Positions 17,074 to 28,020 of a stretch of DNA of 64,000 nt are shown here, one piece after another; position 1 is the stretch's first letter, and each line of letters starts with the position of its first letter. The notes beneath the pieces were generated by a model. It made no database searches, was not told the origin of the DNA, and saw only the letters and a list, made by a program, of their open reading frames with translations. The position numbers and the translations under genes were made by a program. Location of the stretch: assembly GCF_002951615.1 (NCBI RefSeq), contig NZ_CP019062.1, positions 3,720,001-3,784,000 on the forward strand, given 5' to 3'. Origin of the DNA: Rahnella sikkimica (GTDB lineage: Bacteria > Pseudomonadota > Gammaproteobacteria > Enterobacterales > Enterobacteriaceae).

Positions 17074-17085
17074 TCTCGTTTTTTG

Positions 17086-17103
17086 AAGATCCTTAGGGAT
17101 CTT
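17086..17103 (+). terminator. Weak hairpin after radC
   Basis: AAGATCC (17086-17092) pairs with GGATCTT (17097-17103) around TTAG. Only a short T run follows, so it may be a weak terminator ending radC ahead of the rpmB promoter. Confidence 0.4.
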
Positions 17104-17117
17104 TAGCTGTTCGGGAC

Positions 17118-17146
17118 TTGAGCACTTACGCTACAGAGCGTATACT
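17118..17146 (+). promoter_or_regulatory. Promoter of rpmB-rpmG
   Basis: TTGAGC (17118-17123), 17 bp, TATACT (17141-17146): a strong sigma-70 promoter, leaving a leader of roughly 185 bases before rpmB. Confidence 0.8.
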
Positions 17147-17180
17147 ACGCCACCTTTGAGAATCTTGGGTTTGGCGTTAA

Positions 17181-17271
17181 GAGCCTATCTCAGCAGGTTT
17201 CTAACCTGATGAAATGGTTTTTACCCGACGACAGTGAGTCGGTTCTCAGTGGAGTTTGCTGAGATGGGCTC
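17181..17271 (+). promoter_or_regulatory. Structured rpmB leader (three-way junction)
   Basis: GAGCCTATCTCAGC (17181-17194) pairs with GCTGAGATGGGCTC (17258-17271), 14 pairs with a single G-U. Inside lie two hairpins: AGGTT/AACCT (17195-17207) and CCGAC/GTCGG (17225-17242). Such a multibranched fold in the leader of a ribosomal-protein operon suggests autoregulation by L28 or L33, but no protein-binding site can be proven from one sequence. Confidence 0.55.
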
Positions 17272-17282
17272 TAAAAGCCTGA

Positions 17283-17576
<294 letters not shown>

Positions 17577-17584
17577 GGAACTGA

Positions 17585-17755
<171 letters not shown>

Positions 17756-17772
17756 TTTTAGTGGATTAATAA

Positions 17773-17796
17773 AACCCGGCTCCGGCCGGGTTTTTT
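17773..17796 (+). terminator. Terminator of rpmB-rpmG
   Basis: AACCCGGC (17773-17780), TCCG loop, GCCGGGTT (17785-17792) and a six-base T run. Confidence 0.9.
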
Positions 17797-17895
17797 ATTG
17801 CCTGAATTTGGTCATTTTCGCTCAGCACGACTTTTGTTTGCCTGATGCCGATGTCTGCGACACACTCTGAGAATCATTCTGCTACGGGAGAAATT

Positions 17896-18705
17896 ATGCC
17901 GGAATTACCTGAGGTTGAAACCAGCCGCAGAGGGATAGAACCCTATCTGAAAGGCCATACGATCATGCACGCTATCGTGCGTAACCCGCGGCTACGCTGG
18001 CCTGTTTCTGCAGAGATTCTCTCGCTCAGTGACCAGCCGGTGCTGAGCGTTCAGCGCCGTGCAAAGTATCTGCTGGTTGAGCTCAAGTCGGGCTGGATCA
18101 TCATTCATCTGGGCATGTCTGGCAGTTTGCGGATTTTGCCGGAAGAAACCGAACCGGGTAAACATGACCATGTCGATCTGGTGATGGATACCGGTTTTGT
18201 GTTGCGTTATACCGACCCGCGTCGTTTCGGTGCTTGGTTATGGTCTTCAGATCTGGCGGCCAGCAATGTTTTAGCGCACCTCGGGCCGGAGCCGTTGAGT
18301 ACCGATTTCACCGCGGATTATCTGCTGGAGAAATCGCGCACGAAAAAATCCCCCATCAAACCGTGGCTGATGGATAACAAACTTGTGGTCGGGGTAGGTA
18401 ACATCTACGCCAGTGAATCGCTGTTTGTTGCGGGCATTTCACCGGACAGGCTGGCGCATTCGCTCAAACGTGATGAAGCCGGGTTACTCGTCAGAACCAT
18501 TAAAGCGGTATTGCTGCGTTCCATTGAGCAGGGCGGTACGACTCTGAAAGATTTCCTTCAGTCGGATGGTAAACCGGGGTATTTCGCGCAAGAGCTACAG
18601 GTTTATGGACGCGCGGGTGAACCTTGCAGGGTATGCGGTGCGCCCATCGAGAGTAAGAAACACGCTCAGCGCACCACGTTTTTCTGCCCTAACTGCCAGC
18701 AGTGA
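17896..18705 (+). CDS. mutM: Formamidopyrimidine-DNA glycosylase
   Basis: 269 residues. Begins [13 protein letters not shown], so after Met removal the catalytic Pro and Glu are N-terminal. The C-terminus has a zinc finger C-x2-C-x16-C-x2-C (CRVCG...CPNCQQ). Removes 8-oxoguanine and other oxidised purines from DNA and nicks the abasic site. An in-frame extension of 17 codons upstream is rejected because the N-terminal proline is essential; CGGGAG precedes ATG 17896. Convergent with coaD, only seven bases between stops. Confidence 0.98.
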   Translation: MPELPEVETSRRGIEPYLKGHTIMHAIVRNPRLRWPVSAEILSLSDQPVLSVQRRAKYLLVELKSGWIIIHLGMSGSLRILPEETEPGKHDHVDLVMDTGFVLRYTDPRRFGAWLWSSDLAASNVLAHLGPEPLSTDFTADYLLEKSRTKKSPIKPWLMDNKLVVGVGNIYASESLFVAGISPDRLAHSLKRDEAGLLVRTIKAVLLRSIEQGGTTLKDFLQSDGKPGYFAQELQVYGRAGEPCRVCGAPIESKKHAQRTTFFCPNCQQ

Positions 18706-18712
18706 AACGCAT

Positions 18713-19201
<489 letters not shown>

Positions 19202-19969
19202 TCACTTTTGCAGTTGGTGGCTGAGCGCCCACAGGGCGGCATATTTATTGAAAGTATACTGCGCATTGACACCCGCCAGGATCAGACCCTGTTTGCCATC
19301 CAGAAAACCCGCCCGCAGGATCCAGGTTTTTATGAATGCGCCCAACGTGTGTGAAATGACAGAGAAAAAGCGGCAACGGCGACCTTGCTGATGGCGCTGA
19401 CTGGCCCATGCTTCGGCATAACTGAGTTGTTTGCGCTGGAAGGCAAAGAAATCACGACACGTCAGATGCAGCAAATCGCCTTGCAAAGGGACAACGGCAG
19501 AATTGCCCGTATTCAGCGATTCGTGAACTAAATCGTCGTTATAGTGAAAGGATGAAGGATATAAGCGGTTGACGCGATCAGGATACCAGCCGCTGTGGCG
19601 CATAAATTTCCCGAGAAATAAGTTACTGCGGCCCAGGCTATAAACGGTGTTTTCCTGCGGATTATTCATAACGTTTTCAACCGATTGACGCAGCTCCGGG
19701 GAAACCCGCTCATCCGCGTCGATCATCAAAATGTAATCGCCGGTCGCATAGCTTTGCGCCAACTGGCGCTGCTTTCCAAAACCCGGCCATTGCACGTTGG
19801 TAAAAACTTTCGCGCCGAACTGACGGGCAACGTCGAGCGTGGCATCTTCACTGCCTGAATCGAGCAGGATAATCTCATCCGCCCAGGTTACAGACTCCAG
19901 ACACTCGGGCAGTAAATCAGCTTCATTACGCGCAATCAGCACGACGGATAAACGTTTTTTGTCGGCCAT
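19202..19969 (-). CDS. waaE: LPS core heptose I beta-1,4-glucosyltransferase (WaaE/KdtX)
   Basis: 255 residues, GT2 family. N-terminal [20 protein letters not shown] and the metal-binding D84-A-D86 motif are clear; [11 protein letters not shown] follows in the acceptor part. In Klebsiella and Serratia the WaaE enzyme adds glucose to HepI of the inner core. The start overlaps the waaA stop as TAATG (shared base 19969). Its presence between waaA and coaD is typical of Klebsiella/Serratia/Yersinia-type cores and not of E. coli K-12. Confidence 0.92.
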   Translation of the reverse strand: MADKKRLSVVLIARNEADLLPECLESVTWADEIILLDSGSEDATLDVARQFGAKVFTNVQWPGFGKQRQLAQSYATGDYILMIDADERVSPELRQSVENVMNNPQENTVYSLGRSNLFLGKFMRHSGWYPDRVNRLYPSSFHYNDDLVHESLNTGNSAVVPLQGDLLHLTCRDFFAFQRKQLSYAEAWASQRHQQGRRCRFFSVISHTLGAFIKTWILRAGFLDGKQGLILAGVNAQYTFNKYAALWALSHQLQK

Positions 19970-21246
19970 TAATGACCCCGCACAGGCAGATAAGGCTCCA
20001 GTAAATGCAGCAGACGTTGCAGTGCGCCCTGATTTTGGTGCAAGACTTCTACCGCGTGACGCCCGTAATACAGACGATAGTCTTCATCTGTCAGCAGCGT
20101 GGAGATTTCTTTCACCAGCGACGCTGTATCCGTCACGGTGATTAACCCATCGTCCTGTGCAAGTTTGGCGCAGATGTCTTTGAAGTTGAACGTATGCGGC
20201 CCCATCAGCACAGGAATGGCGTGTGCTGCGGCTTCCAGAGGATTATGACCTCCTCGATCGACCAGACTGCCGCCAACAAACGCCAGATCGGCAATTCCGT
20301 ACAGCAGCATTAACTCGCCCATCGTATCGCCGATCACGACCTGCGTTCCCGATGAAGGCACTTCGCCGGTGCTGCGCTGTGTAAAGGTCAGGCCTGCTTT
20401 TCGCGTCAGTTCGCACGCGACCGGGAATCGTTCCGGATGGCGTGGGACCAGAATGAGCAGCAGCGTCGGGTGAGATTTCAGCAATTCTTTATGCGCTTCC
20501 AGCAGCAGGGTTTCTTCCCCTTCATGCGTACTGGTCGCAATCCATACCTGCCGGCGCGATGCCCACTGACTGCGAAGCGCGATGGCTTTAGCCGCTAATT
20601 CCGGTGTGACCGAGATATCAAATTTCAGGCTGCCGGTGACGGCAAGCTGGTTGCGTTTCAGTCCCAGAGAAAGGAAGCGGTCGCCATCTTCCTGATTTTG
20701 CGCGGCAATCAGCGTGATGCGTTGTAAAACCGTGCGGATAAACGTGCCCAGTTTTTGATAGCCCTTGGCCGAACGCTCAGAGAGGCGTGCATTGGCAATC
20801 ACTAAGGGAATTTTACGACGATGCAAAGCACTGATGAGGTTTGGCCACAGCTCGGTTTCCATAATGATAACCAGCTTTGGGTTCACTTCATCAAGAAAAC
20901 GGTTCAGCGATCCAGGCAGATCATAAGGCAGATAAACGTGATGAACGCCGGCACCAAAAGCAGACTGAACACGCTCGGAGCCTGTTGGCGTCATCGTCGT
21001 GACCGTGATCGGCAATGAAGGATAACGATGGCGCAGCGCGCGGACTAAAGGAATGGCCGCCAGTGTTTCGCCCACCGAGACGGAATGCAGCATGATGCCG
21101 CCGGAAACCACCTTCCCTTTGCAGAAGCCATAACGTTCAGCCCAGCGTTTACGGTATGCCGGTGACTTCCGGCCACGAACCAGCAAACGGATCCAGATAA
21201 GAGGCTGGATGAGGTATAAAACAACTGTATACAGCGTTTGCAACAT
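19969..21246 (-). CDS. waaA: Kdo transferase
   Basis: 425 residues, GT30. An N-terminal membrane anchor (about 3-20) is followed by [20 protein letters not shown], which includes the catalytic-acid glutamate, and by [20 protein letters not shown] in the CMP-Kdo-binding half. Adds two Kdo residues to lipid IVA on the inner face of the inner membrane, the first step of LPS core assembly. First gene of waaA-waaE-coaD; the GT2 gene lies 124 bp upstream on the same strand. Confidence 0.97.
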   Translation of the reverse strand: MLQTLYTVVLYLIQPLIWIRLLVRGRKSPAYRKRWAERYGFCKGKVVSGGIMLHSVSVGETLAAIPLVRALRHRYPSLPITVTTMTPTGSERVQSAFGAGVHHVYLPYDLPGSLNRFLDEVNPKLVIIMETELWPNLISALHRRKIPLVIANARLSERSAKGYQKLGTFIRTVLQRITLIAAQNQEDGDRFLSLGLKRNQLAVTGSLKFDISVTPELAAKAIALRSQWASRRQVWIATSTHEGEETLLLEAHKELLKSHPTLLLILVPRHPERFPVACELTRKAGLTFTQRSTGEVPSSGTQVVIGDTMGELMLLYGIADLAFVGGSLVDRGGHNPLEAAAHAIPVLMGPHTFNFKDICAKLAQDDGLITVTDTASLVKEISTLLTDEDYRLYYGRHAVEVLHQNQGALQRLLHLLEPYLPVRGH

Positions 21247-21370
21247 AATATCCGTGAAGTCTCGAGTAGGGTTGGAATTCTAAGTTTTTAGCCAAATCAA
21301 AGCGAATACTTTTAACGCCAGAGGCAGGGCAGCATGCGCATTATGACGCGGCAGCCGATCGGCACGGGAT

Positions 21371-22357
21371 CTATCCACTGATTAATTTTCGCAATTTGAA
21401 ATAACGACGCCCAAGCCGCCAGCGGAGGCGGAAAGTATTGGCATTACGCCACATCAGGCTCCAGATACCTTGCTGGAAAATTTCCTCAACCAGCTTTTTC
21501 TTCAACGCCGGGTCTTTTATTTTGTCGACGGTATGGAGAATACCCAAGCCTTCTTTTGCTATTTGCCATTTACACGCCGGAACTTTAGCGACTTTTTCCG
21601 GGTACCGATGATTAATATCGTCCAGCATACGCAGAATCTTCATGTAATGATGCGCAGAGCGAACTTCGGTGGCATCGCCATCCGTTTTATGTGAAACCGA
21701 ATTCGAATGGATTAAATAATCGTAGAAAATATCGCTGGTGTATTGAACACGATCCGCCGCCAGCAGAATCTCTGTCGTCCACGGAATATCCTGATGCCTC
21801 AACCCCGGTTCGAAAGAAAAGTTATGACGCCTGATAAAGTCATGATTGTAGATATTCAGCCAGGTGACATGCAGAAATTTGCGGGATTCGAGTGCCTGTT
21901 TGAGCCAGACGTCACCGGATAAAACTTCTGTCGAAGATAAGCGTTCAGGCGGGAAGATTATTTTGCTTTTATCACTGTCTTCATAAACATATCGCCCGTT
22001 GCACGTTGCGACATCCAGTGAGTTTGTTTCGGCCATCTCCAGCAGTTTCTGATACATTCCGGGATGAATGTTGTCATCGATATCGGGAAATGCCAGATAC
22101 TTGCCAGTGGCTTGTGACAGACCGTGATTACGTGCAGCAGAAACCCCCTGATTTTCAATCGTGAATACCCTGAACGTCTCGAAAGAGGACCGGTAGGATT
22201 CAATAATTTCTGCACTTTTATCCGTTGAACCGTCATTAACAACAATCATCTCAAAATGGGTTAATGTCTGCTGGATGATATTGTCAAAAAACTGGGCGAG
22301 AAATTGCTCCCCGTTATAAACGGCAACGATAATACTCAGTGAAGGGGTCTGTAGCAT
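21371..22357 (-). CDS. GT2 glycosyltransferase, WaaH/YibD-like
   Basis: 328 residues. GT2 domain with SIIVAVYNGEQFL, the VNDGSTDKS nucleotide-sugar motif (about 40-48) and a variant metal site PDIDD. The C-terminal part with GLRHQDIPWTTEILLAADR resembles E. coli WaaH/YibD, a glucuronosyltransferase acting on HepIII, so an outer- or inner-core sugar transferase is likely; the sugar cannot be told from sequence. The frame extends upstream, but CCAGGATAATT fits ATG 22357, which also matches the domain start. Lies between waaA and wabH in the LPS cluster. Confidence 0.8.
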   Translation of the reverse strand: MLQTPSLSIIVAVYNGEQFLAQFFDNIIQQTLTHFEMIVVNDGSTDKSAEIIESYRSSFETFRVFTIENQGVSAARNHGLSQATGKYLAFPDIDDNIHPGMYQKLLEMAETNSLDVATCNGRYVYEDSDKSKIIFPPERLSSTEVLSGDVWLKQALESRKFLHVTWLNIYNHDFIRRHNFSFEPGLRHQDIPWTTEILLAADRVQYTSDIFYDYLIHSNSVSHKTDGDATEVRSAHHYMKILRMLDDINHRYPEKVAKVPACKWQIAKEGLGILHTVDKIKDPALKKKLVEEIFQQGIWSLMWRNANTFRLRWRLGRRYFKLRKLISG

Positions 22358-22415
22358 AATTATCCTGGAATAAACGTCGAGCAACAGGTGCTCAGAATGA
22401 ATGCCTTTTCAGCTG

Positions 22416-23504
22416 TCATGCATTTTTTGCCAGTGAACAATATTGCTCACAAATAGGCTCAATGCCAAAGCCCGCTAAAGTCTCCTGATTGATTTCAGGC
22501 GGGTTCTGGTAAATATCCACCATCACTTTGGCTAAATCATGGCTGTTTAGCTGCGCTAATCCGCGGGCAAGTTCCCCTTGCAAGATTTCAGCCGGGCCGC
22601 CCGGACAACGGGTGCTGACGACCGGCGTGCCCAGAAGCAGGGCTTCAACCAACACATTCCCAAACCCTTCACTGTCCGAACTTAACACCAGCATTGCCGC
22701 ATTTCGAATGAAAGGATAAGGATTGGGCCTGAATCCGGGAAACAGAACCTTGTCTTTTACGCCGAGTTCCTGGGCTAAATCTTTCAGCTTTTCTGTCTGC
22801 GCCCCGGAACCCTGCCCTAGCAGAACCAGAGGGAGTTCGATGCGACTTTCTGCATACGCCTGAATCAACCGGTCGTGACGCTTACTTGCATGAAAACGGC
22901 CCACGTGAATCAGGTACGAGCCCGGAGAAAACTCACATTCCTGCACGGAGGCCTGCCTGATTGCATCGATATCGAACGGATTGTAGATCACTCTGAGCTT
23001 TGAAGGCCGGAGTTCAAAATGGGATAAATCATCCGCCACAGCCTGTGAAACGGTAACGACATTCCGGTTCTGGTAAACGTTTTTGATCTTACGTTTTTTT
23101 AACCAACGGCTCAGGCCGGTACGATGTCCCAGATAAGATGTCGAGAACATTCCGTGTAAACAGAACCAGACTTTATGGCGGGGAAGGGATTTACTGCGGG
23201 CAACGATACGATCAGTTTTGTGCAGGTTTGACAGCACCAAATCGAATTCGTCGCTGGCCTGCACGGCCTGATCAAGCAACCGCGCCCGGCGTGAAAGCTC
23301 GGTGATTTTTCGCCACGGTGTGCGGCTTTTATCCTTTATCACCCGGTAAGTCAGACCTTCCGGCAACGGATACTCACAAACGTCTCTTAACGAAAACAGC
23401 GAGACCCGGTGCCCGGCGCGCAAAAAACCTTCTGCTAAGGTCAGAACAACCTTTTCGGCACCGCCGCCAGGCAAGCCATCAATAATAATCAGAATATTCA
23501 TCAT
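22416..23504 (-). CDS. wabH: LPS core GT4 glycosyltransferase, WabH-like
   Basis: 362 residues. GT4 family: N-terminal glycine motif DGLPGGGAEKVVLTLAEGF and C-terminal nucleotide-binding EGFGNVLVEALLLGTPVV. Closely resembles Klebsiella WabH, which transfers N-acetylglucosamine to the galacturonic acid of the outer core; WabN then deacetylates it. The start overlaps the wabG stop (ATGA, 23501-23504). Part of the waaQ-wabG-wabH chain. Substrate is inferred from the match and from wabG and wabN nearby. Confidence 0.78.
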   Translation of the reverse strand: MMNILIIIDGLPGGGAEKVVLTLAEGFLRAGHRVSLFSLRDVCEYPLPEGLTYRVIKDKSRTPWRKITELSRRARLLDQAVQASDEFDLVLSNLHKTDRIVARSKSLPRHKVWFCLHGMFSTSYLGHRTGLSRWLKKRKIKNVYQNRNVVTVSQAVADDLSHFELRPSKLRVIYNPFDIDAIRQASVQECEFSPGSYLIHVGRFHASKRHDRLIQAYAESRIELPLVLLGQGSGAQTEKLKDLAQELGVKDKVLFPGFRPNPYPFIRNAAMLVLSSDSEGFGNVLVEALLLGTPVVSTRCPGGPAEILQGELARGLAQLNSHDLAKVMVDIYQNPPEINQETLAGFGIEPICEQYCSLAKNA

Positions 23505-24631
23505 CGGCTCAGAAGCTCTTTATAGAGTGTCAGAAGCTGTTCAGAAAGGCGCTGAGGCGTATTTTTCATGATAGTTTCCCGTGCGTTTAGAGACTCGCGA
23601 GAATCTACCACATTCGACGGAAGAGCCATAATCGCCTGCTGCAGGTCGTTGATATTGAGCGCATCACAAACGAATCCGTTTCTTCCGTTCACTATAAACT
23701 CGGCTCCGCCACAGGTTGGCGTAGTGATCACGGGCAGGCCGCAGGCCATGGCTTCAAGGATCACGTTGGGGAACGGATCGTATAATGTGGGTAGTAACAG
23801 TCCGTCGGCCATTTGATAGAACGGCAGCGTGTTTTGCTGAACTCCAAAGAAATGCACCCGATCTTTACAGCCGGTTGCAGCCGCTAATTCACGGTAGCGT
23901 GGCTCATTTTTATCTTTGCCGACCACCAGCAGATGCCGCTGTGTTCCTGAAATTGCTTTAATTGCCGCGTCCAGCCCTTTACGTTCAAAGCCTGAACCGA
24001 CGTAAATCAGGCAGGTCGCATTCTCAGGGACACCATATTGCTGGCGCAACTGAGCACGCAGCGGGGCTGTTCCGGGTATAAAATGCTGATTGTTTACAGA
24101 GTTATAAATGACGTGAATCTTTTCCGCAGGCACTGAAAACCGTTCAATGATTTCCTTTTTAACCATTTCAGCATTACAGATAACCGCTTTCAGCTCTGGC
24201 GCAGCGTACATCTCCTTCTCGGATTGCATCACGTAACGGTGGAAACGGTCAGTGAAAAGCCTTTGCGCTTTGTGCTTAGGCAGTAATCGTGAACGCTCTT
24301 CGAGCCACCTGACGTGAACGCCATCTCCGGCACGGTACAAATCACAACCGGGGATCCGCTCATGACTTTGTACCAAATCGAAATGTTCTTTTTGCCAGAC
24401 TTGCCGGGCCGCGTTGGCAAAACCGCGCTCTCTGCTGACGCGCCCCCATTTCCAGGGATTGCAAAGGTGCACTTTCCAGTCGGGATTAATATCACCCTGC
24501 CATTCACGAGTGATGACATTAAGCTCGATGTTTTGGTTCTCAAGCGCCTCAAGCGCTCTGGAGACGAATCGTTCTGCACCTCCGTCAGGGCGATATTTCT
24601 GACGGACTAAAGCAAGCCGGAATGCCTTCAT
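23501..24631 (-). CDS. wabG: LPS core galacturonosyltransferase WabG
   Basis: 376 residues, GT4. Starts MKAFRLALVRQKYRPDGGAE and has IYVGSGFERKGLDAAI and the DPFPNVILEAMACGLPVI nucleotide-binding helix. It matches Klebsiella/Serratia WabG, which adds galacturonic acid to HepII, the branch point of the outer core. Overlaps waaQ by four bases (24628-24631) and wabH by four bases, so the three are translationally coupled. Confidence 0.88.
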   Translation of the reverse strand: MKAFRLALVRQKYRPDGGAERFVSRALEALENQNIELNVITREWQGDINPDWKVHLCNPWKWGRVSRERGFANAARQVWQKEHFDLVQSHERIPGCDLYRAGDGVHVRWLEERSRLLPKHKAQRLFTDRFHRYVMQSEKEMYAAPELKAVICNAEMVKKEIIERFSVPAEKIHVIYNSVNNQHFIPGTAPLRAQLRQQYGVPENATCLIYVGSGFERKGLDAAIKAISGTQRHLLVVGKDKNEPRYRELAAATGCKDRVHFFGVQQNTLPFYQMADGLLLPTLYDPFPNVILEAMACGLPVITTPTCGGAEFIVNGRNGFVCDALNINDLQQAIMALPSNVVDSRESLNARETIMKNTPQRLSEQLLTLYKELLSR

Positions 24632-25707
24632 GCTAATAATCTCCTGGCCGCATCTGTCACAACGTCAACGGGAATGGCATTCAGATAACGTTCTGACGTG
24701 TTGGTATCGACATTGTCCGGATCCGGAAGCGGCCCGTAATCACCGGCCCAAATGACTTCACCGATCGCATCCCACGGTCGCCAGAAAACCAGTTTCGAAG
24801 GGCCAAACAGGGCGACGAGCGGGGTTTTCAAGGCTGCAGCCATGTGCATCGGGACAGAATCCACGCCGATAAATAGCGCGGCACCGTCAATCAGCGCGGC
24901 GAGCTGGGGTAACGTCAGTTTGCCGGCCAGAGAGGTCACGTTGATTTGCGGGCAGAGTTTAAGGATACGATCGACCATGTCAAGCTCGTGCTTATCTGGC
25001 CCGGAGGTGATGACCAGTGGATATCCTTCAGCGTGCAACTGCGTCAGCATGGCGGCCATCTTTTCTTCTGACCAGCATTTGAAGAACCATCGGGAGGTGG
25101 GCTGCACCACAATATAACGGCCAGAAACCTGATTCTGCTGTAATAAATGCTGCACCTTTTCACCGTCTTCCTGAGCATAACTCATTGTGGCTTCAGGCTT
25201 TAATGACGAAATTTGAAGGGGTTCCAGCAGGGAGAGGTTTTGCTCAACGGTGTGCAATGCATGATGATTTTTCGTGCTGACTAACTGCGTGTGGCAAAAA
25301 CGCCAAAATGCACTCTGACGTTTAGGGAAATCAAAACCCAGGCGGACAGGCGCGCCGGTAAGCCGGGTTGCAATGGCACTTCGCCACTGATCGCTTAAGT
25401 TGAGGGTCAGGTCATAATGGCGGGACATGACCTGTTTCATTAAACGAATTTCATGGGCCATATGGGACCATACGCCGAGTTTTTTCCAGGTGCGGTCGAT
25501 GCAGTGCAGGTGATGAATGGAAGGGTTTGCCGCCAGCATATCGCGGGTTTCCTGGTATATCAGCATATCGATTTCAGCGTCAGGGTAGCGAGCCTTCAAT
25601 GTATTGACGACCGGGGTCGTCAGTAGCATATCGCCGTGATGACGCAGTTTGATGATAAGGATACGCCTGATAGAGGAACCCGGATGTTGTGCATGAGCCG
25701 TCGTCAT
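24628..25707 (-). CDS. waaQ: LPS heptosyltransferase III
   Basis: 359 residues, GT9. N-terminal RILIIKLRHHGDMLLTTPVVN and C-terminal FIGVDSVPMHMAAALKTPLVALFGPS are the two conserved heptosyltransferase signatures. Adds HepIII to HepII of the inner core. First gene of the waaQ-wabG-wabH run, divergent from wabN across 209 bp that should hold both promoters. An imperfect ATG context leaves the exact start slightly uncertain. Confidence 0.88.
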   Translation of the reverse strand: MTTAHAQHPGSSIRRILIIKLRHHGDMLLTTPVVNTLKARYPDAEIDMLIYQETRDMLAANPSIHHLHCIDRTWKKLGVWSHMAHEIRLMKQVMSRHYDLTLNLSDQWRSAIATRLTGAPVRLGFDFPKRQSAFWRFCHTQLVSTKNHHALHTVEQNLSLLEPLQISSLKPEATMSYAQEDGEKVQHLLQQNQVSGRYIVVQPTSRWFFKCWSEEKMAAMLTQLHAEGYPLVITSGPDKHELDMVDRILKLCPQINVTSLAGKLTLPQLAALIDGAALFIGVDSVPMHMAAALKTPLVALFGPSKLVFWRPWDAIGEVIWAGDYGPLPDPDNVDTNTSERYLNAIPVDVVTDAARRLLA

Positions 25708-25770
25708 AATTCATCACTGTTTAGGAATCAAAGCACGATTCTAAAGTACACTGAGGCCTCAGGCTATACC

Positions 25771-25789
25771 CAACGCGGTTCTTGCGTTG
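25771..25789. repeat. Small inverted repeat between waaQ and wabN
   Basis: CAACGC (25771-25776) and GCGTTG (25784-25789) with a 7-base spacer lie within the divergent promoter region. There is no T run. Possibly an operator; weak evidence. Confidence 0.3.
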
Positions 25790-25916
25790 AGGGTGAAAAT
25801 CCCAAAAAATAGAAACAATCCATTAAATTGTTGTCATAACGGTATGTTTGCATGGGCATACCCCCGTAACAGTCATCCTGTATGTTTGATTAATAAGATA
25901 AAATTAGGCCAGTTCA

Positions 25917-26873
25917 ATGAAAAAACCCGCATTTATCATCACCATAGATACCGAGGGTGACAATCTTTGGCAAAATCATGAGCGCATTTCCACTGAGAAC
26001 ACCCGCTTTCTGCCGCGATTCCAGAGCCTGTGTGAAAAGTACGCTTTCAAACCGGTTTATCTGACGAATTATGAAATGGCGCAGGACGCTGCATACGTGG
26101 AGTTTGCCAGTGATGTGATCAAACGGGGTCAGGGCGAAGTGGGCATGCATTTACACGCCTGGAACAGTCCTCCGCTTGTTGCGCTGACCGATGATGACTG
26201 GCGGCACAAACCCTACCTGATTGAGTTCCCGGCAGAGCAAATCAAAGCCAAAGTGGCATTTATGACGCAACTGCTGGAAGACAATTTCCAGACCAAAATG
26301 CTCAGCCATCGCGCAGGGCGTTGGGCCTTTAATGAGTATTATGCGTCGCTGCTGGTTGAGCAGGGTTACCTTGTGGATTGTTCGGTGACGCCTCATGTGA
26401 ACTGGTCATCTTCGCCTGGCAATCCCAAAGGCACTGGCGGGACGGATTACAGTCGCTTCCCGAAAGAGGCCTATTTTATCGACCTCAGCGACATTGCAAA
26501 AGCGGGCAACTCTCCGCTTCTGGAAGTCCCGATGAGTATTCAGCTGAAGCACTCCGGACTGCTCAATCAAATTAAGAGTGGCTACGATAAACTGCGCGGA
26601 AAAAATCGCTCTCCTTCCACGCACTGGTTGCGACCATCCGGCGGCAATGTTGAGAATATGCAAAAAGTGGCGGAACAGTCTCTCAAGCAAGGTTCTGACT
26701 ACATCGAGTTTATGCTGCATTCTTCTGAGTTCATGCCCGGCGGAAGCCCGACGTTCAAAAATGAGCAGGACATTGAAAGGCTTTACGAGGATTTGGAAAA
26801 GCTGTTTAGCTGGATAAGCGAACGGGCACAGGGGATGACGCTGGCAGAATATTATCAATGGAAGATTAAATAA
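25917..26873 (+). CDS. wabN: LPS core hexosamine deacetylase WabN
   Basis: 318 residues. Polysaccharide-deacetylase-like: the N-terminus carries ITIDTEGDNLWQN (catalytic Asp region), then GMHLHAWNSPPL with zinc-binding histidines and MLSHRAGRWAFNE. Closely resembles Klebsiella WabN, which removes the acetyl group from the outer-core GlcNAc added by WabH. On the plus strand, opposite to its pathway partners wabG and wabH. One base separates its stop from the next gene. Confidence 0.82.
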   Translation: MKKPAFIITIDTEGDNLWQNHERISTENTRFLPRFQSLCEKYAFKPVYLTNYEMAQDAAYVEFASDVIKRGQGEVGMHLHAWNSPPLVALTDDDWRHKPYLIEFPAEQIKAKVAFMTQLLEDNFQTKMLSHRAGRWAFNEYYASLLVEQGYLVDCSVTPHVNWSSSPGNPKGTGGTDYSRFPKEAYFIDLSDIAKAGNSPLLEVPMSIQLKHSGLLNQIKSGYDKLRGKNRSPSTHWLRPSGGNVENMQKVAEQSLKQGSDYIEFMLHSSEFMPGGSPTFKNEQDIERLYEDLEKLFSWISERAQGMTLAEYYQWKIK

Positions 26874-26874
26874 G

Positions 26875-27969
26875 ATGTCGCAGAAAAGAATGAAAACGTT
26901 TTGGGTTAATCTTTTCTTACATTGCTATGTAAAAGTTAAACCTACCCTTAAAAGCCGGACGTCATTCTCGCCCGAAGAGAATTTCAAAAGCATTGCCATT
27001 TACTCGACCACCGCGCTCGGCGATTTAATGTTCAATACGCCTGCGATTCGCGCGATAAGACAACGTTATCCGGACGCATTTATTACGCTGGTTTCCAGTG
27101 AAAAGAATAAAACGCTCGTCGAAGGGAGCCATTTTTTTGACCGGATTGTCTATTGGGATGAGAAAGTAAAATACGTCCGGAAACTGGTTTCTCGCCTCAG
27201 AGAGCGGCAACCTGAGTTAACGGTAATATTACACTCGAAAGCACCCTACGACATTCTGAGTGCAGTGATGTCCGGTTCCCACTATATCGTCAAAGATATT
27301 TATGGCGGTAAGAAGATTGGTATGGAGAAGTGGCTGGTTAATGAAGGCTCGGTTTTAAGTTGCCATCTGATTCAGCGAAAGTTGAATATGTGCAGTTTGT
27401 TAGGGTGTGATACCTCTAATAAGGAAATGGTTATTCCTGTTGATTTCCCGCATCTTAATAAAGAAAACGGGAAGAAAATTATTGGTTTTCAGATGGGTGC
27501 CTCTGAACCGATAAGGTGCTGGCCGATTTCTAAATTCTCAGAGCTTGCCAAAGCACTATTCCAACTGGGGCCAGAGTATGAAGTGGCTCTGATTGGGACG
27601 AAAAAGGAACTGGCTTATGAGAAATTCTTCCTGAATTCATTGTCGGAAGATGAAGCAAGAAGGGTAACCAGCTATATCGGCAAAACCGATCTGAAGCAAC
27701 TGATGGGCATAATCGAAAATATGGATGTGCTCGTTACCGGTGATACCGGTCCTCTGCATCTTGCTGTCGCGCTGAAAACAAAAACCGTCAGCCTGTTTGT
27801 GACAGCAAATCCGGATCACACGGGCCCTTATCAGGATAGGGAATTGCATCAGATCATGCGCGTTTCCACTGATATCAAAAATCTTGCCGCAGATATTAAG
27901 ATACAGCCTTTGGCTATTATTAATGCTGAAGATGTTCTGGAAAGAATTGAACTCTTGTTACCGCGCTGA
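26875..27969 (+). CDS. GT9 heptosyltransferase-family protein
   Basis: 364 residues. GT9 signatures are seen: SIAIYSTTALGDLMFNTPAIRAI near residues 37-59 (cited by position), IGFQMGASEPIRCWP and VLVTGDTGPLHLAVALKTKTV. Follows wabN with a TAAGATG arrangement, so the two form a two-gene operon. Probably adds a heptose to the outer core (a HepIV-type enzyme), but acceptor and sugar are not shown. Local codon use is more AT-rich than that of waaC and waaF, hinting at a different history. Confidence 0.75.
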   Translation: MSQKRMKTFWVNLFLHCYVKVKPTLKSRTSFSPEENFKSIAIYSTTALGDLMFNTPAIRAIRQRYPDAFITLVSSEKNKTLVEGSHFFDRIVYWDEKVKYVRKLVSRLRERQPELTVILHSKAPYDILSAVMSGSHYIVKDIYGGKKIGMEKWLVNEGSVLSCHLIQRKLNMCSLLGCDTSNKEMVIPVDFPHLNKENGKKIIGFQMGASEPIRCWPISKFSELAKALFQLGPEYEVALIGTKKELAYEKFFLNSLSEDEARRVTSYIGKTDLKQLMGIIENMDVLVTGDTGPLHLAVALKTKTVSLFVTANPDHTGPYQDRELHQIMRVSTDIKNLAADIKIQPLAIINAEDVLERIELLLPR

Positions 27970-27975
27970 TTAAGA

Positions 27976-28006
27976 GAGCAAGGGAATGGTGATTATTCCC
28001 TTGCTC
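27976..28006. terminator. Bidirectional hairpin between converging LPS genes
   Basis: GAGCAAGGGAAT (27976-27987) pairs perfectly with ATTCCCTTGCTC (27995-28006), 12 pairs around a 7-base loop. Only weak T runs follow in either direction. Sits between the stop codons of the GT9 gene (plus) and the ligase gene (minus). Confidence 0.65.
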
Positions 28007-28020
28007 AGTTTCACCACATA

